From the NCBI GenBank assembly GCA_951394045.1, contig CATOAN010000023.1, positions 1 to 16,248 on the forward strand: a stretch of DNA of 16,248 nucleotides, written 5' to 3'. The position numbers and the translations under genes were made by a program. Source of the stretch: Nitzschia sp. DOCU1 (taxonomy: Eukaryota; Bacillariophyta; Bacillariophyceae; Bacillariales; Bacillariaceae). Numbering within the stretch: the first letter of the stretch is position 1; every line of letters begins with the position of its first letter. Shown here one piece after another: positions 1 through 8,532 of the stretch. The notes below the pieces were generated by a model that searched no databases, had not been told where the DNA came from, and saw only the letters and a program-made list of their open reading frames with translations.

Positions 1-286
1 ACTCCATCGCCTTTTGTAAAGCGGGTGTCAGTGGCCGAGGATTTTGGTGCACCATTGTTGGCGCAATCTCCCAAAAGGGTGGATTGGAAGTAGAGACTTC
101 ACCACCATGCTGGTTACTTGTTGAGTTACCAACAGGTAATGACACCGTTGTCACTTCAAGCTCCTCGAGTTGAGATACCCGTCGTGAAATCTTTGGTCGA
201 TCGCCGACCCTGAGGACAAATGCATCCAACGAAGTCGTCAGCAAGATTCCAACCCATAATCGGGACGGCGACAAGGTTGGCATCAT
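1..286 (-). CDS. N-terminal part of an unknown, possibly plastid-targeted protein (runs off left edge)
   Basis: Reading the minus strand from an ATG pair at 286/283 gives 95 codons with no stop up to the window edge. The first 20 or so residues form a signal peptide (MMPTLSPSRLWVGILLTTSL), followed by DAFVLRVGDRPKISRR. A hydrophobic core, then a Phe, then a basic stretch poor in acidic residues resembles the diatom ASAFAP signal plus transit peptide, although the motif here is DAF rather than ASAF or SAF. The second Met (283) has A at -3 and is the better start. The rest of the visible part is rich in Ser, Thr and Pro and matches no domain I recognise. It is divergent from SIL1. The reading frame is fairly secure; function is unknown and plastid targeting is inferred. 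Confidence 0.62.
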   Translation of the reverse strand, partial: MMPTLSPSRLWVGILLTTSLDAFVLRVGDRPKISRRVSQLEELEVTTVSLPVGNSTSNQHGGEVSTSNPPFWEIAPTMVHQNPRPLTPALQKAME

Positions 287-432
287 GGATTTACTGAACA
301 AGCAACAAAACCTACAGCACAGCCTACAATCAATTGTGTTGAATCCTTGTAGAACGCTCTCAAATCGATCCCAACCTCTCTAAGCGAAGGATGAAAAGGC
401 GTTCTCCCCATCAAGCCCAAATAAAAGAGTCC

Positions 433-484
433 ATTTCTTTGTGGAGAAAAACGGTTTTGCGCCACTTGATTTCTTTGTGGAGAA
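433..484. repeat. 16-bp direct repeat pair in the divergent promoter
   Basis: ATTTCTTTGTGGAGAA occurs identically at 433-448 and 469-484, a period of 36 bp. The sequence between the copies is unrelated. It may be a small duplication or a paired protein-binding site; the sequence does not decide. Confidence 0.8.
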
Positions 485-674
485 CGAGATGTGTCATCAT
501 GCTCGTTTTTCATTTTTTCTTAACCGTTCTCATTCGTCGTCTTTGCCCTTGCGTCGGCAGGCGACGATCCTTCTTTCCCCCGCAAAAGCGGACCAATCAG
601 CGAGCGCGATGTGTCAGTTCCTGACTGACCAATCAAACCGCCCCTTGCAGGGTGATGTGGATCCCGATTCTCCT

Positions 675-682
675 CCACGTGG
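675..682. promoter_or_regulatory. G-box/UPRE-like palindrome CCACGTGG upstream of SIL1
   Basis: CCACGTGGCA lies about 160 bp before the SIL1 start codon. The CACGTG core is bound by bZIP and bHLH factors, and the GCCACGT/CCACG half-site is shared with the ER-stress elements of animals and plants. Two CCAAT boxes lie 42 and 78 bp upstream, but not at the N9 spacing of a canonical ERSE. SIL1 is an unfolded-protein-response target in other eukaryotes, so an ER-stress role is plausible but untested. Confidence 0.35.
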
Positions 683-838
683 CATTTTGCCGTCGAAACC
701 CCCAACCCCTGCGCGAAAGGGCGTGCGGCAGGTTTGCAAACGAACCTTTCTCGCCGCAAAGGAAAAGCACACCACAACAACCACAAAATCTTCCATCGTC
801 TTCTTCACATCATCGGCATCCATCGTCATTTTTTCAAC

Positions 839-2386
839 ATGAGCACTAAGATATCACCACGATGGCTCCTGCCACTGCTAGGCATGTTCGTTCTGGCAAG
901 CAACAAGTCATGGATGATGCCGGTTTCTGCCAAGGAAGTTGAAGCGACCAAAGAATGGCAACTCCTGGGTGAAAATGACACCGTCGCCGCTGGCATGCAC
1001 ATTCGCATTGACATGACCACTGGAGAAAAGTGGGTCAAGCTACCCGACGAAGAAGAAGATGAAAAGGAAGAAGGTTCTACGACCACCTCTACTTCTTCTA
1101 GCAACGCCATGTCGGCAATCATTCAGCCTGACGGTTCCGTCGAACTAAAGAATTCCCAAAACGACGACGGCGACAAGGAAGAAGCCAATCAGTACGACTA
1201 CGATATGATGTATCGAACCTTGTCCAAGCTACCACCGGAAGAGATGCAGCGTTATGGTGGATTACCACAGTTGCCCGAAACCAACGAGGAATCCAGACGA
1301 GTTTTAACTGCCAAAGAACGTCAGGCCTTTGAGGCACGAATGGCACAAATATGGGAGCAACGACAGGCGGAACTACGAGAAGTCCAAGCGATGCTCATGG
1401 ATCTTCCTGAAGTATTGAAGGAAAGAATACGCGGAATCCGGGAATATCTCAGGGAGCCCCTGGAGCAATTGAGAAAAGTCGACTTGTATAATGACGAGCC
1501 TGATTCTGGCACGGTTATTGATATAATCTCACTCCTCAAAGATTTGGAATTTCAATTGATCGACGTCGACAATGCCCGTGACTTTCATACTCTGGGTGGG
1601 TGGGAACTCTTAGTATCACTACTGGACGAAAGTTTGCATGTACAAAACAAGACTATTTCAAAATTGTCTCGGTCGACCGAAGGCAAAATTCGGGCTGTTC
1701 AGGCCCACGCGGCCTGGACTATTGGATCCGCAGTCAAGAACACAGGAGAATTCTTCCCTTATGCAGTAGAACGCGTCAAGATCGGAGCCAAAACCACCAC
1801 CACAGCTCTGGATATGCTACTGAATGTGTTTTGCCAGGATTACAAGGACCAAGAATCGTGGCCGATTCGGATATTGCGTGAAAAGAGCATATATGCCATT
1901 GGATCTCTGTTGCGCGGGAATCGTCTTTCCCAAGCTCATTTGATCCAAAACCAGGGCGCCTCGCGCCTCAGCGATAAGCTCCAACAACTCGTTCAAGGCA
2001 ATACATCTTTTGACGCAAAATTGGTCCAACGATTGATATCACTACCCAGCGATATTATTATGGACATTCAACTCGACGGAGACGAATCCACGGCTGCATT
2101 GAACAAAGCCGTCATCGAAGCCTTTACGACGACAGACTGGTGTAATGCACTAAGTACAGTGCTGGTCACCGAAACGTTCTTACCCGTGCGAGTACAGGAA
2201 ACAATCATGGAAGCAGTTCAAGCCATGGCCCCACATTGCATCAGTTGGAAAGAAAAGTCGCAAGACCACAAGGCAGCACTCGAGCGCATTCAAAAGGAAT
2301 GGAAACAAAACGAAGCAGATTTCGACCCTGAGCACCTCAAACAGTTGAACGAGCAGTTGGCCCAAACAACTAGCAAGGTAGTCTAA
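839..2386 (+). CDS. SIL1: SIL1-type nucleotide exchange factor for ER Hsp70 (BiP)
   Basis: 515-residue ER protein of the Fes1/HspBP1/SIL1 family. These armadillo-like proteins bind the Hsp70 nucleotide-binding domain and release ADP, here from lumenal BiP. Residues 9-20 are the hydrophobic core of a signal peptide, with likely cleavage near VSA at 29-31. Residues 38-68 contain the SIL1-specific block KEWQLLGENDTVAAGMHIRI, then TGEKWVKL, which resembles the segment before the ARM core of animal SIL1. An acidic and Ser/Thr linker (70-120) and a helical, charged region (155-215) follow. ARM repeats show NARDFHTLGGWELLVSLL (245-262), AHAAWTIGSAVKNTG (289-303) and EKSIYAIGSLLRG (348-360), the family signatures. 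No KDEL-like tail is visible; it ends SKVV. ATG 839 has A at -3 and is the first ATG in this frame before the signal peptide. The gene is intronless and convergent with the hydrolase at 2520. Confidence 0.92.
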   Translation: MSTKISPRWLLPLLGMFVLASNKSWMMPVSAKEVEATKEWQLLGENDTVAAGMHIRIDMTTGEKWVKLPDEEEDEKEEGSTTTSTSSSNAMSAIIQPDGSVELKNSQNDDGDKEEANQYDYDMMYRTLSKLPPEEMQRYGGLPQLPETNEESRRVLTAKERQAFEARMAQIWEQRQAELREVQAMLMDLPEVLKERIRGIREYLREPLEQLRKVDLYNDEPDSGTVIDIISLLKDLEFQLIDVDNARDFHTLGGWELLVSLLDESLHVQNKTISKLSRSTEGKIRAVQAHAAWTIGSAVKNTGEFFPYAVERVKIGAKTTTTALDMLLNVFCQDYKDQESWPIRILREKSIYAIGSLLRGNRLSQAHLIQNQGASRLSDKLQQLVQGNTSFDAKLVQRLISLPSDIIMDIQLDGDESTAALNKAVIEAFTTTDWCNALSTVLVTETFLPVRVQETIMEAVQAMAPHCISWKEKSQDHKAALERIQKEWKQNEADFDPEHLKQLNEQLAQTTSKVV

Positions 2387-2519
2387 CAGAGCCGCGATGA
2401 TGAGCTCGACTTTAGAAATCCTTTGTCACTTGTAAATACATTTACATTATGCCTGGATTGCATTGCAAGACGGTCAATGCAAACGTGTCAAGGCCACTGA
2501 TTCTTTCTACATGTGTATT
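2387..2519. other. Convergent 3' intergenic spacer
   Basis: 133 bp between the stop codons of SIL1 (+) and the hydrolase (-). It includes the T/A-rich TGTAAATACATTTACAT near 2431-2447, a plausible 3'-end signal containing TGTAAA on the plus strand and, as TGTAAATGTATTTACA, on the minus strand. Nothing else was seen. Confidence 0.4.
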
Positions 2520-4445
2520 CTATCGCGATGTTTGTTGCTGCACAATATCCAATTCCTGTTGCAGCATGAGTCCCTTGATTTGTTTCCATTTGGATGGAGA
2601 TGAAATGCAGTCTCCATGACCAACTCCATTCCAGTATACGGTTGTCGGTTGCTGGGCAGGTGGGACACACGACGCATGTCGTTCCAATTCTTGCTGCACT
2701 TTTCGTGCATTCAAAATCTCATCTTGTTCCGACAGACAAACGAGCAGTCGATGGTGTTCTTGCAAATCTTGTAGCCACAATTCGCTATTGTACCATGCAA
2801 AGTGCCTCCTCAAATAATATTCCGTAAAGAGTTCCGAACTAGCCACCATTCGTATTTTGTCCAATTCTTGGGCATACAAAAAGTTGACCATGACATCGGG
2901 TTCACTCAACAAAATGGCGACGGGATCCAACAAGACCACCTGTTGAATTTGTTTGGAAATTTTGGGACATGCCAATAACCATGTGATTGGGCATGAGCCA
3001 AAAGAATGACCGACGACCGACAGAGGTCCAAAGTCTGGACCCAGACACAAATGCACGAGTTCGACAACGCCTTCCACGGTTTGTTCTTCCGAGAGAGGAT
3101 GGAAATCAATACAACAGGATATGGATCGATTTTCAAACAAAAATACTGGCCGTTCCCGTTCCGTCGCCAATCCAAAGAATAACATGGGGAGATACAAGAT
3201 CAGTCCACTGGGGGCAATGCCATGAAAGAACAAGAGCGGCATAAATGTCGACGTTGACGTGGTAGATGAAGGTCGTCCCGGTCGATACCACCCTACCAAC
3301 CCCGTCGACGCGACTAGGCGTCTATATCCCATGACTCGCAAGACCATGCCACCAAAGAACTGCATGAGACCTACAACGACATAGACCAGCAACGGCCGAT
3401 GCATGGCGTTTACTTCTTCCAAGGTCATAGACCTGGGCTTTGTCACATGATATGATTCCGATTGTCGAAGTTTTGGATTTGTGGATTTCTTGGGAAAGGT
3501 CAGATTTTGTTCCTGCTCGACCAGTCGATAAATTTTGTCTAGTTCTTGCATTTCCCAGGGCAACAAAGCCAAGTAGTGTTTGCCAAAGAACGCCCAGGCG
3601 AAGAAATCATCAATATCTTCCTTGTACAGACACACAATCGGTTCATCGTCCGTCGTCGGTTGCGTAGTGGATGATCTCGGCCGAATAGCGTTATTATTTG
3701 CTATTTCTTCCTCGTCATCATCCGAATTCTCAGGAGAACTCGAGGGGGTGGGGGATAGTTCCGGAAAGTTGGTGGAGGGTTCTTCGCCGGCGCTCCGCGT
3801 AGTGACAACATGGTTCTTGTTTTTGGCGACATGAAACCACTCTGCCAGAAACGTGTGAATGGTGGCCATCATATCCTGGTTATTTCGAGCACAAGTGGCT
3901 TCCATCCGCCGCATGACTCGCACCATCAATTTGGATCGGTCATCGCCGTAGTCACGATAAGGAGCTGGGGGCGTTAGTTGATTGGCCCGAGGCACCAGAT
4001 AATAGTGAAAGACGAGATAAAAGATGGCTTCGACTCCCAGATAAAAGGGAGCCACCCGGTACAAGCAGCTGGCCAGGGCGGCAACGAGCTGCGATATCAT
4101 TTTTTGGCTGGCAGCAGAAATTAACACTTCTGCGCCTGAGATAATGAGCGTGGGCGACTGCTGTTTTAATAATACCCCTTCTTGTTTTCTTGCCTCGCTG
4201 CTGGAACTGTTCTCTTCCGAACTAATCAATCGCAAGGATGAAATAGCCACGACCCACCAATCGAAAAGGAATGCTAATGGTGGCGCCATGCAAACTCGAG
4301 GGATGTGTCGACAGGGTTTCAAAAAGCCGGCAGCCCAGCAAGGAACGGCTTCTCTGCCTGCGCGATGATGGGAAAGAACGCGGTCGGTTAATTTGATTCC
4401 GAAGCGCGTCATGTCCAGTGTATGTCGGTGCGAAAATTTCAACAT
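2520..4445 (-). CDS. Membrane-associated alpha/beta hydrolase (lipase/esterase-like)
   Basis: 641 residues when started at the first ATG (4445). The C-terminal 240 residues are an alpha/beta-hydrolase fold: FFHGIAPSG (406-414) for the oxyanion-hole strand, GHSFG (479-483) as nucleophile elbow with Ser481, LVCLSEQDEI (568-577) with acid Asp575, and GVGHGD (607-612) with His610. The triad is therefore complete. Ahead of it lie hydrophobic segments at about 119-152 and 351-374 and a long acidic, Ser/Pro-rich insert (220-268), so the enzyme is probably membrane-bound with a non-canonical N-terminal half. The start is uncertain: Met12 (4412; G at -3), Met53 (4289) and Met116 (4100; A at -3, directly before the first membrane segment) are alternatives, and residues 1-115 look less protein-like. 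The substrate is not predictable; lipid or ester hydrolysis is typical of the fold. It is divergent from the MFS gene. Confidence 0.82.
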   Translation of the reverse strand: MLKFSHRHTLDMTRFGIKLTDRVLSHHRAGREAVPCWAAGFLKPCRHIPRVCMAPPLAFLFDWWVVAISSLRLISSEENSSSSEARKQEGVLLKQQSPTLIISGAEVLISAASQKMISQLVAALASCLYRVAPFYLGVEAIFYLVFHYYLVPRANQLTPPAPYRDYGDDRSKLMVRVMRRMEATCARNNQDMMATIHTFLAEWFHVAKNKNHVVTTRSAGEEPSTNFPELSPTPSSSPENSDDDEEEIANNNAIRPRSSTTQPTTDDEPIVCLYKEDIDDFFAWAFFGKHYLALLPWEMQELDKIYRLVEQEQNLTFPKKSTNPKLRQSESYHVTKPRSMTLEEVNAMHRPLLVYVVVGLMQFFGGMVLRVMGYRRLVASTGLVGWYRPGRPSSTTSTSTFMPLLFFHGIAPSGLILYLPMLFFGLATERERPVFLFENRSISCCIDFHPLSEEQTVEGVVELVHLCLGPDFGPLSVVGHSFGSCPITWLLACPKISKQIQQVVLLDPVAILLSEPDVMVNFLYAQELDKIRMVASSELFTEYYLRRHFAWYNSELWLQDLQEHHRLLVCLSEQDEILNARKVQQELERHASCVPPAQQPTTVYWNGVGHGDCISSPSKWKQIKGLMLQQELDIVQQQTSR

Positions 4446-4749
4446 ACAAAATGGGGAAGTGACCGACTGACGAACTCGCTATCGAATAATAGCCACAAAC
4501 ATTTGATTGGCACGACACAGAAAGCACGATTCAGATGATCGGTTTAGTCGAATACGGATTGACTTATAATCGATCTATTCGATCCTTGTTTGGATGCAAT
4601 TTTTGCCGCCAACCAAAATCCGACATCACGAGGAAAAGAAAAACTTGCCCAAACCCTGATGACGACAGTGGATCAATGAGGATCTGTCTTTGCCATAGTG
4701 CAATATTCAGCTCTTTGTTTCTTTTCCTTTCTGAAAGTCTATAGATATT
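4446..4749. promoter_or_regulatory. Divergent promoter region, hydrolase / MFS transporter
   Basis: 304 bp between divergent start codons. It is AT-richer than the flanking genes, with a pyrimidine-rich run (TTTGTTTCTTTTCCTTTCTG) just before the MFS start. I see no distinct motif, repeat or RNA gene. Confidence 0.45.
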
Positions 4750-6270
4750 ATGGAAGAACCAACGGAATGCGGAAGTCTGTTCCACCAGACAAATAATGGG
4801 GTGTCATCGTCACTGGAAGCCAGTAGGGACAGTCACCCCAAGCCGCCCACCCCAACCAATCATGCGACCTCCAAACCCGCTTCGTCGTCGATATCCTACT
4901 GGGAATTCTTGTCATCCAATCGCAATTACCGATGGTTCATATTGAGCTATCTTATTACGCACTTTGGAGAATGGTTGACTTACATTGCGTCCATCGACTT
5001 CATTGAATCGGTTCGGGCAAGTCATCAACAGTCAACGTCGCGAACTGCCCTTTCCATCTTGATTCTTGTGCGATTGCTACCGAATGTGGTGCTCTCGGCA
5101 CTGGGGGGAACGCTGGCAGATTCCCTGGATCGAAGGCTCATAATGATCTTCTTGGATATTTGTGGGGCATTGTGCGCGTGTCTCTTCATCCTGGCCTATC
5201 AGTGGGAATCCATATTTTGGCTTTATGTCGCCTCTTGTGTACAACAATGCATTGCAGGACTGTATGCCCCGTCACACAGTGCCATAGTTACTCAGTTGGT
5301 GCAATCAGATGTTCAACTAAAAAAGGCAACGACGTTAGAAGGGTTGACGTGGTCGGCAATGCAAGCCTTTGGCGCAGCAGCATCGGGATGGATGGTGGGT
5401 GCGTTAGGAATCCGTACTTGCTTCATTGTCGATGGCATTTCCTACGGAGTCAGTGCGCTCTTTTTGGCATTTGTCACTGGTTCGTACAAGGTGGCCGAAG
5501 ACAAGAAAGATGGAGAGCCAAGGCCAGAACAGAAAGACGAGGGCCTATCTCTATTGCAACAGTTTATCACCATGGTCGTGGAGGCAAAACAGTACTTGTC
5601 TGGATCTTATTTCGGGGCATTGATTTTTTTAAAGGCCACTGCTGCCTTGGGCTATGGCGCCTGTGATATCTTGAATGTGGCATTTGCAGAACAAAGTGCA
5701 AACGGCCAAATTGCCGATGATATCAGTTCCAATCATAGATTGGGAATTCTCTTTTCCTTGGTCGGAATCGGCTGCATGGTTGGTCCACTTGTGGCAGAAC
5801 GCCATATCCACGTTGAACGTCCTATAACATTACAAATATCATGTGTGGTGGGTTTTGGGTTCTCAACCATTGGCTACTTTGGCTGGGCATCGATTCCGTA
5901 CTTTTGGTCCGTCTGCATTTTTTCGGTAATTCGGGCAGCGGGTTCGTCCAATATTTGGATTCATTCCACGCTACTACTGCAAAAAATGGCAGCCCCGAAC
6001 ATGCTAGGTCGAGTCTTGGCGGCAGATTATGCGATGGCCTTGGTCGGGGAAGCCTTAGCTGCTTATTTCTGCGGCGTATTCATGGACATTTACACCGACT
6101 GGACTCCCTACCAGGTCAGCTTGCTGTTGGCACTTTTGACTCTGGTCATCACTCTGGGATGGTCGACCTATCACCTTTCGGGACGTGGGGCCGCAATGTA
6201 TACCAGAAAAAATCAGAGTGAATCATCATTGTCGGACGAGCATTCGCCACTTCTATCTATCAAGCTGTGA
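4750..6270 (+). CDS. Major facilitator superfamily transporter, MFS_3 (EntS-like) type
   Basis: 506 residues, intronless, with A at -3 and G at +4 around ATG 4750. A polar N-terminal tail (1-48) precedes SSNRNYRWFILSYLITHFGE (55-74), the opening of MFS_3 proteins (Asn-Arg-x-Phe/Tyr-Arg, then a helix ending in Gly-Glu/Asp-Trp). About 12 helices follow. GGTLADSLDRR (119-129) is MFS motif A in the first cytoplasmic loop. The central loop is 248-266. MLGRVLAADYAMALVGEAL (418-436) matches the Gly-Arg-Val helix after the second half's motif. MFS_3 is mainly bacterial and contains drug and siderophore exporters; substrate here is unknown, and a bacterial origin of the gene is an inference from the family. 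The C-terminal tail ends EHSPLLSIKL, where EHSPLL (497-502) fits the acidic dileucine sorting signal [DE]xxxL[LI], suggesting delivery to the vacuole or endosomes. Confidence 0.9.
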   Translation: MEEPTECGSLFHQTNNGVSSSLEASRDSHPKPPTPTNHATSKPASSSISYWEFLSSNRNYRWFILSYLITHFGEWLTYIASIDFIESVRASHQQSTSRTALSILILVRLLPNVVLSALGGTLADSLDRRLIMIFLDICGALCACLFILAYQWESIFWLYVASCVQQCIAGLYAPSHSAIVTQLVQSDVQLKKATTLEGLTWSAMQAFGAAASGWMVGALGIRTCFIVDGISYGVSALFLAFVTGSYKVAEDKKDGEPRPEQKDEGLSLLQQFITMVVEAKQYLSGSYFGALIFLKATAALGYGACDILNVAFAEQSANGQIADDISSNHRLGILFSLVGIGCMVGPLVAERHIHVERPITLQISCVVGFGFSTIGYFGWASIPYFWSVCIFSVIRAAGSSNIWIHSTLLLQKMAAPNMLGRVLAADYAMALVGEALAAYFCGVFMDIYTDWTPYQVSLLLALLTLVITLGWSTYHLSGRGAAMYTRKNQSESSLSDEHSPLLSIKL

Positions 6271-6519
6271 TGGTGAGAGTCGGGGCGACAACTGCTACGC
6301 AGTGCCACTCGGTCTGATGCATCGCAGAACGTGCGAGCTTGAAGAATATGGCGCCAGCAACTTGCAATCTACAACATGCATCGTACCATATCGCCCATGG
6401 CGGTGATAGAGACATCATCCCACGTACACGATGGTGACGTTTAGAGGCTCTACGCATGACACTTTGGCTAGGTAGAACTTTATCATGAGACGCAGGCACC
6501 AGACAGCTCCAGCCCTTCT
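6271..6519. other. Convergent 3' intergenic spacer
   Basis: 249 bp between the stops of the MFS gene (+) and the DGQHR gene (-). No gene, RNA or clear repeat; only an imperfect dyad around CGCCCATGGCGG near 6393-6404. Confidence 0.4.
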
Positions 6520-7990
6520 CTATTGGTCGTACCACGAGTTATCCAGCCCAAGATAGAAGTTGTTAGTTCGCGCCTTCTCCAAAGCCCCGGCGGGTGTCTT
6601 CTTCTCTAGCGCTTTGTTGTTCTTAAGAGCTTCATCGCTGTAATACTCGGCCATCTCCCGATTCCTCGCATTGATCCATTCAACCAAATCATCTGCATTC
6701 TTGATTTCATTTCTTTCAATGACTTGGCCCAGAAAGATATCATTACGCACATTGTCCACGTTGAGGTGTGGCTTTCGACAATTCGTGTTGGACGAGAACA
6801 TTTTTGGGTATAGACCCGCGATGGTTGCGACCGCGGCATTGATTATTTCCAAATTTTCCGCCGTAACAAAACCTGGAAGATCGATTAAGTTGGCTGGTTG
6901 CGCCTTATTGATTTCTTTGAAAATGTCCGTCGCATATGAATCAGCATGAGCACCTTCTGGTTGGCTGTAAACTTCCACTAGAATTCGATTGAAGTCAAAG
7001 TCCTTGCCCGTTTTGTCATTATTCTTTTTCGCCAAAAGCTCTTTCAGCATACCTATACGATGTTGCCCATCGATGATTGCTAGGCTCCCATCGTTGCTCT
7101 TTACAATAGTGAGATTCGGCAAATCTGGCCATGGAAATCATCCCCAGGAAATCCAAGCAACGCACCTCATATATTCCAATGATCCCGGGCAACCCCGTAT
7201 GCAGAGACTTTTCCTTTTCCTTGGCCATTTTTTTGACCCGGTCAACTCTGAAGAATCGCTGCTTCTCCCAAACAGGGAGAGAGCCCAGTCGCTCAACGCT
7301 TGATAAATAAACACGCTTGTGCCCTAAATCGCACACAACTGGTCCTAAAATCGGATGTTCCCCCAAAGCTTCTGCCGCGGAGCTTGTTGTAACAGGCGCA
7401 CCTTCCTTTCCGACCGATTCGGCCTGCTGACGCTGCTTTTCTAGCTCCAAATCTGCTTTCCACTTTTCAAAAGCAATTTGTCGTTTTTGAATCTCTATAT
7501 CGCTCTCCAATCTCTTCCTTACAGCCCGTTCCATGTCCGCCTTTAGCAACTCAATTTTTTCTTCGAACTTGACGGCCGCTCGTTGGGCTTCGTCGGCACG
7601 GGCTTCGGCGAGCAATTCGTCTACAGACGGCTGATTACGACCACCAAATTCCACCTTCTTGATGCCTTCCTTGTCGGTGTCCGATTTTTCCTGGTTTGTC
7701 TTTTCCCTCAGGCGATTACTTTCCTCCTCGGGGAGTGTCGAGGCGGTTTCTTCGGCCTGGTTCCAACGTAATTTTTGAATGTATTTCCCAAAGCCAAAGG
7801 CACCACCTTCATCGCTTTGGCTAGTCGATAAACATCTGGACGATGTTGTAAATTTTCGAGAGGAACAACTTCGGCAGGGGAGATCACCAGCAAGTCTTTC
7901 CATACCCGCCTCAGCGGCGGCATTCCTGGTCAGATATCCATGCGAAGGTGCCCGAGCTGCCAAGACGCGAACAAAATGTCGAGAAATCAT
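6520..7990 (-). CDS. DGQHR-domain protein with mitochondrial-type presequence (two exons)
   Basis: Exon 1 is 7166-7990 and exon 2 is 6520-7098, giving 467 residues. The DGQHR motif (285-289) in SLAIIDGQHRIGML and IFKEINKAQPANLIDLP downstream are signatures of the DGQHR superfamily, known from bacterial DndB and ParB-like proteins. HPILGPVVCDLGHKRVYLSS (212-231) and LPVWEKQRFFR (238-248) are the upstream part of the same domain, and it ends NNFYLGLDNSWYDQ. The intron splits the domain. ATG 7990 is the first ATG in frame and opens MISRHFVRVLAARAPSHGYL, rich in Arg and Ala with no acidic residue, a typical mitochondrial presequence; a plastid destination is less likely because no signal peptide precedes it. 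Residues 125-195 are a charged Glu/Lys/Arg/Ala-rich coiled coil. Biochemical function is unknown; in prokaryotes relatives bind or regulate DNA modification. Nothing else from a Dnd system is nearby. Confidence 0.85.
7099..7165 (-). other. 67-bp intron of the DGQHR gene
   Basis: Donor GAG|GTGCGT and acceptor GTAAAG|AGC, phase 0. Without removal the upstream frame reads on into unrelated sequence, and the downstream frame has a TGA ahead of DGQHR and no ATG. Removal joins GLPGIIGIYE to SNDGSLAIIDGQHR in one continuous domain. Acceptor at 7125 (CCAG) fits only a phase-1 donor and is less likely. Confidence 0.75.
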
Positions 7991-8532
7991 GGGTTGAAAA
8001 TGCGAAAGTACCTGGATTGCTTCTTTCTTGACTATCAGAGTGACGGCAAAATCCAATGGGTGCCACTATACTGCTGATGACAAGAAATCAGCGTCGGTGG
8101 GTTGAAGACTTTGACCTCCAACATGCAGAGGGAGCAGAAATCCGTCATTTTTTTGGACTGGCATGGATTTTCAGATTTTCCCGCACCCAAGCGCCTGCCT
8201 GTCCCGCCAGCCGGCTTTTGTCCTCTGTGGCGCGAAATGGAATTAGTCGCACAATCTCATACTGTACTGTAGTCAAAAGTGCCAGTTGAATGCATGCATT
8301 GCCATGAAGCACGGGGTCGTCTATCCTCCTCTCTATTGCTTGGCAACGAAGACAAGCATTCACGTTCTTGCGGTCTAGGTCCAAGAAGAAGTCATGCCGC
8401 CACAGGCTACGTCTTCGAACAACGCATGGGATACGATGATACTAGCTACAATGTAAACAGCAAATAAGGGATAATACAGTACAGCTCATCCTCGTCTACT
8501 ATGCAGGCTTCAGTCGTATGGTGAATATCGCC
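7991..8532. other. Gene-free spacer upstream of the DGQHR gene and downstream of the SelU SECIS
   Basis: 542 bp. Short open frames on both strands show no recognisable protein and no splice-supported extension. It must hold the promoter of the DGQHR gene (7990, leftward) and the end of the SelU transcript. No RNA gene or repeat was recognised. Confidence 0.4.

Larger units (their letters stand above)
287..838. promoter_or_regulatory. Divergent promoter region between the left-edge gene and SIL1
   Basis: No convincing gene lies in these 552 bases; the short open frames are overlapping shadows with no recognisable protein. Visible signals are two CCAAT boxes, both CCAATCA, at 593-597 and 629-633 (36 bp apart), an 8-bp palindrome CCACGTGG at 675-682, and a 16-bp direct repeat ATTTCTTTGTGGAGAA at 433-448 and 469-484, also 36 bp apart. 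The part just before the SIL1 start is CA-rich, as expected for a 5' UTR. Regulatory roles are inferred from motif resemblance only. Confidence 0.5.

Noticed and set aside
734..838. N-terminal extension of SIL1 to 734
   Set aside because: It would begin at TTG and put a basic His-rich stretch before the signal peptide; ATG 839 gives a proper signal peptide.
6520..7122. Stand-alone 200-residue DGQHR protein
   Set aside because: It begins at a TTG inside the proposed intron; the upstream half of the domain lies in the neighbouring frame.
7019..8056. 345-residue protein started at 8056
   Set aside because: 8056 is a TTG; the first in-frame ATG is 7990. Residues after GIIGIYE are read-through of an intron into the wrong frame.
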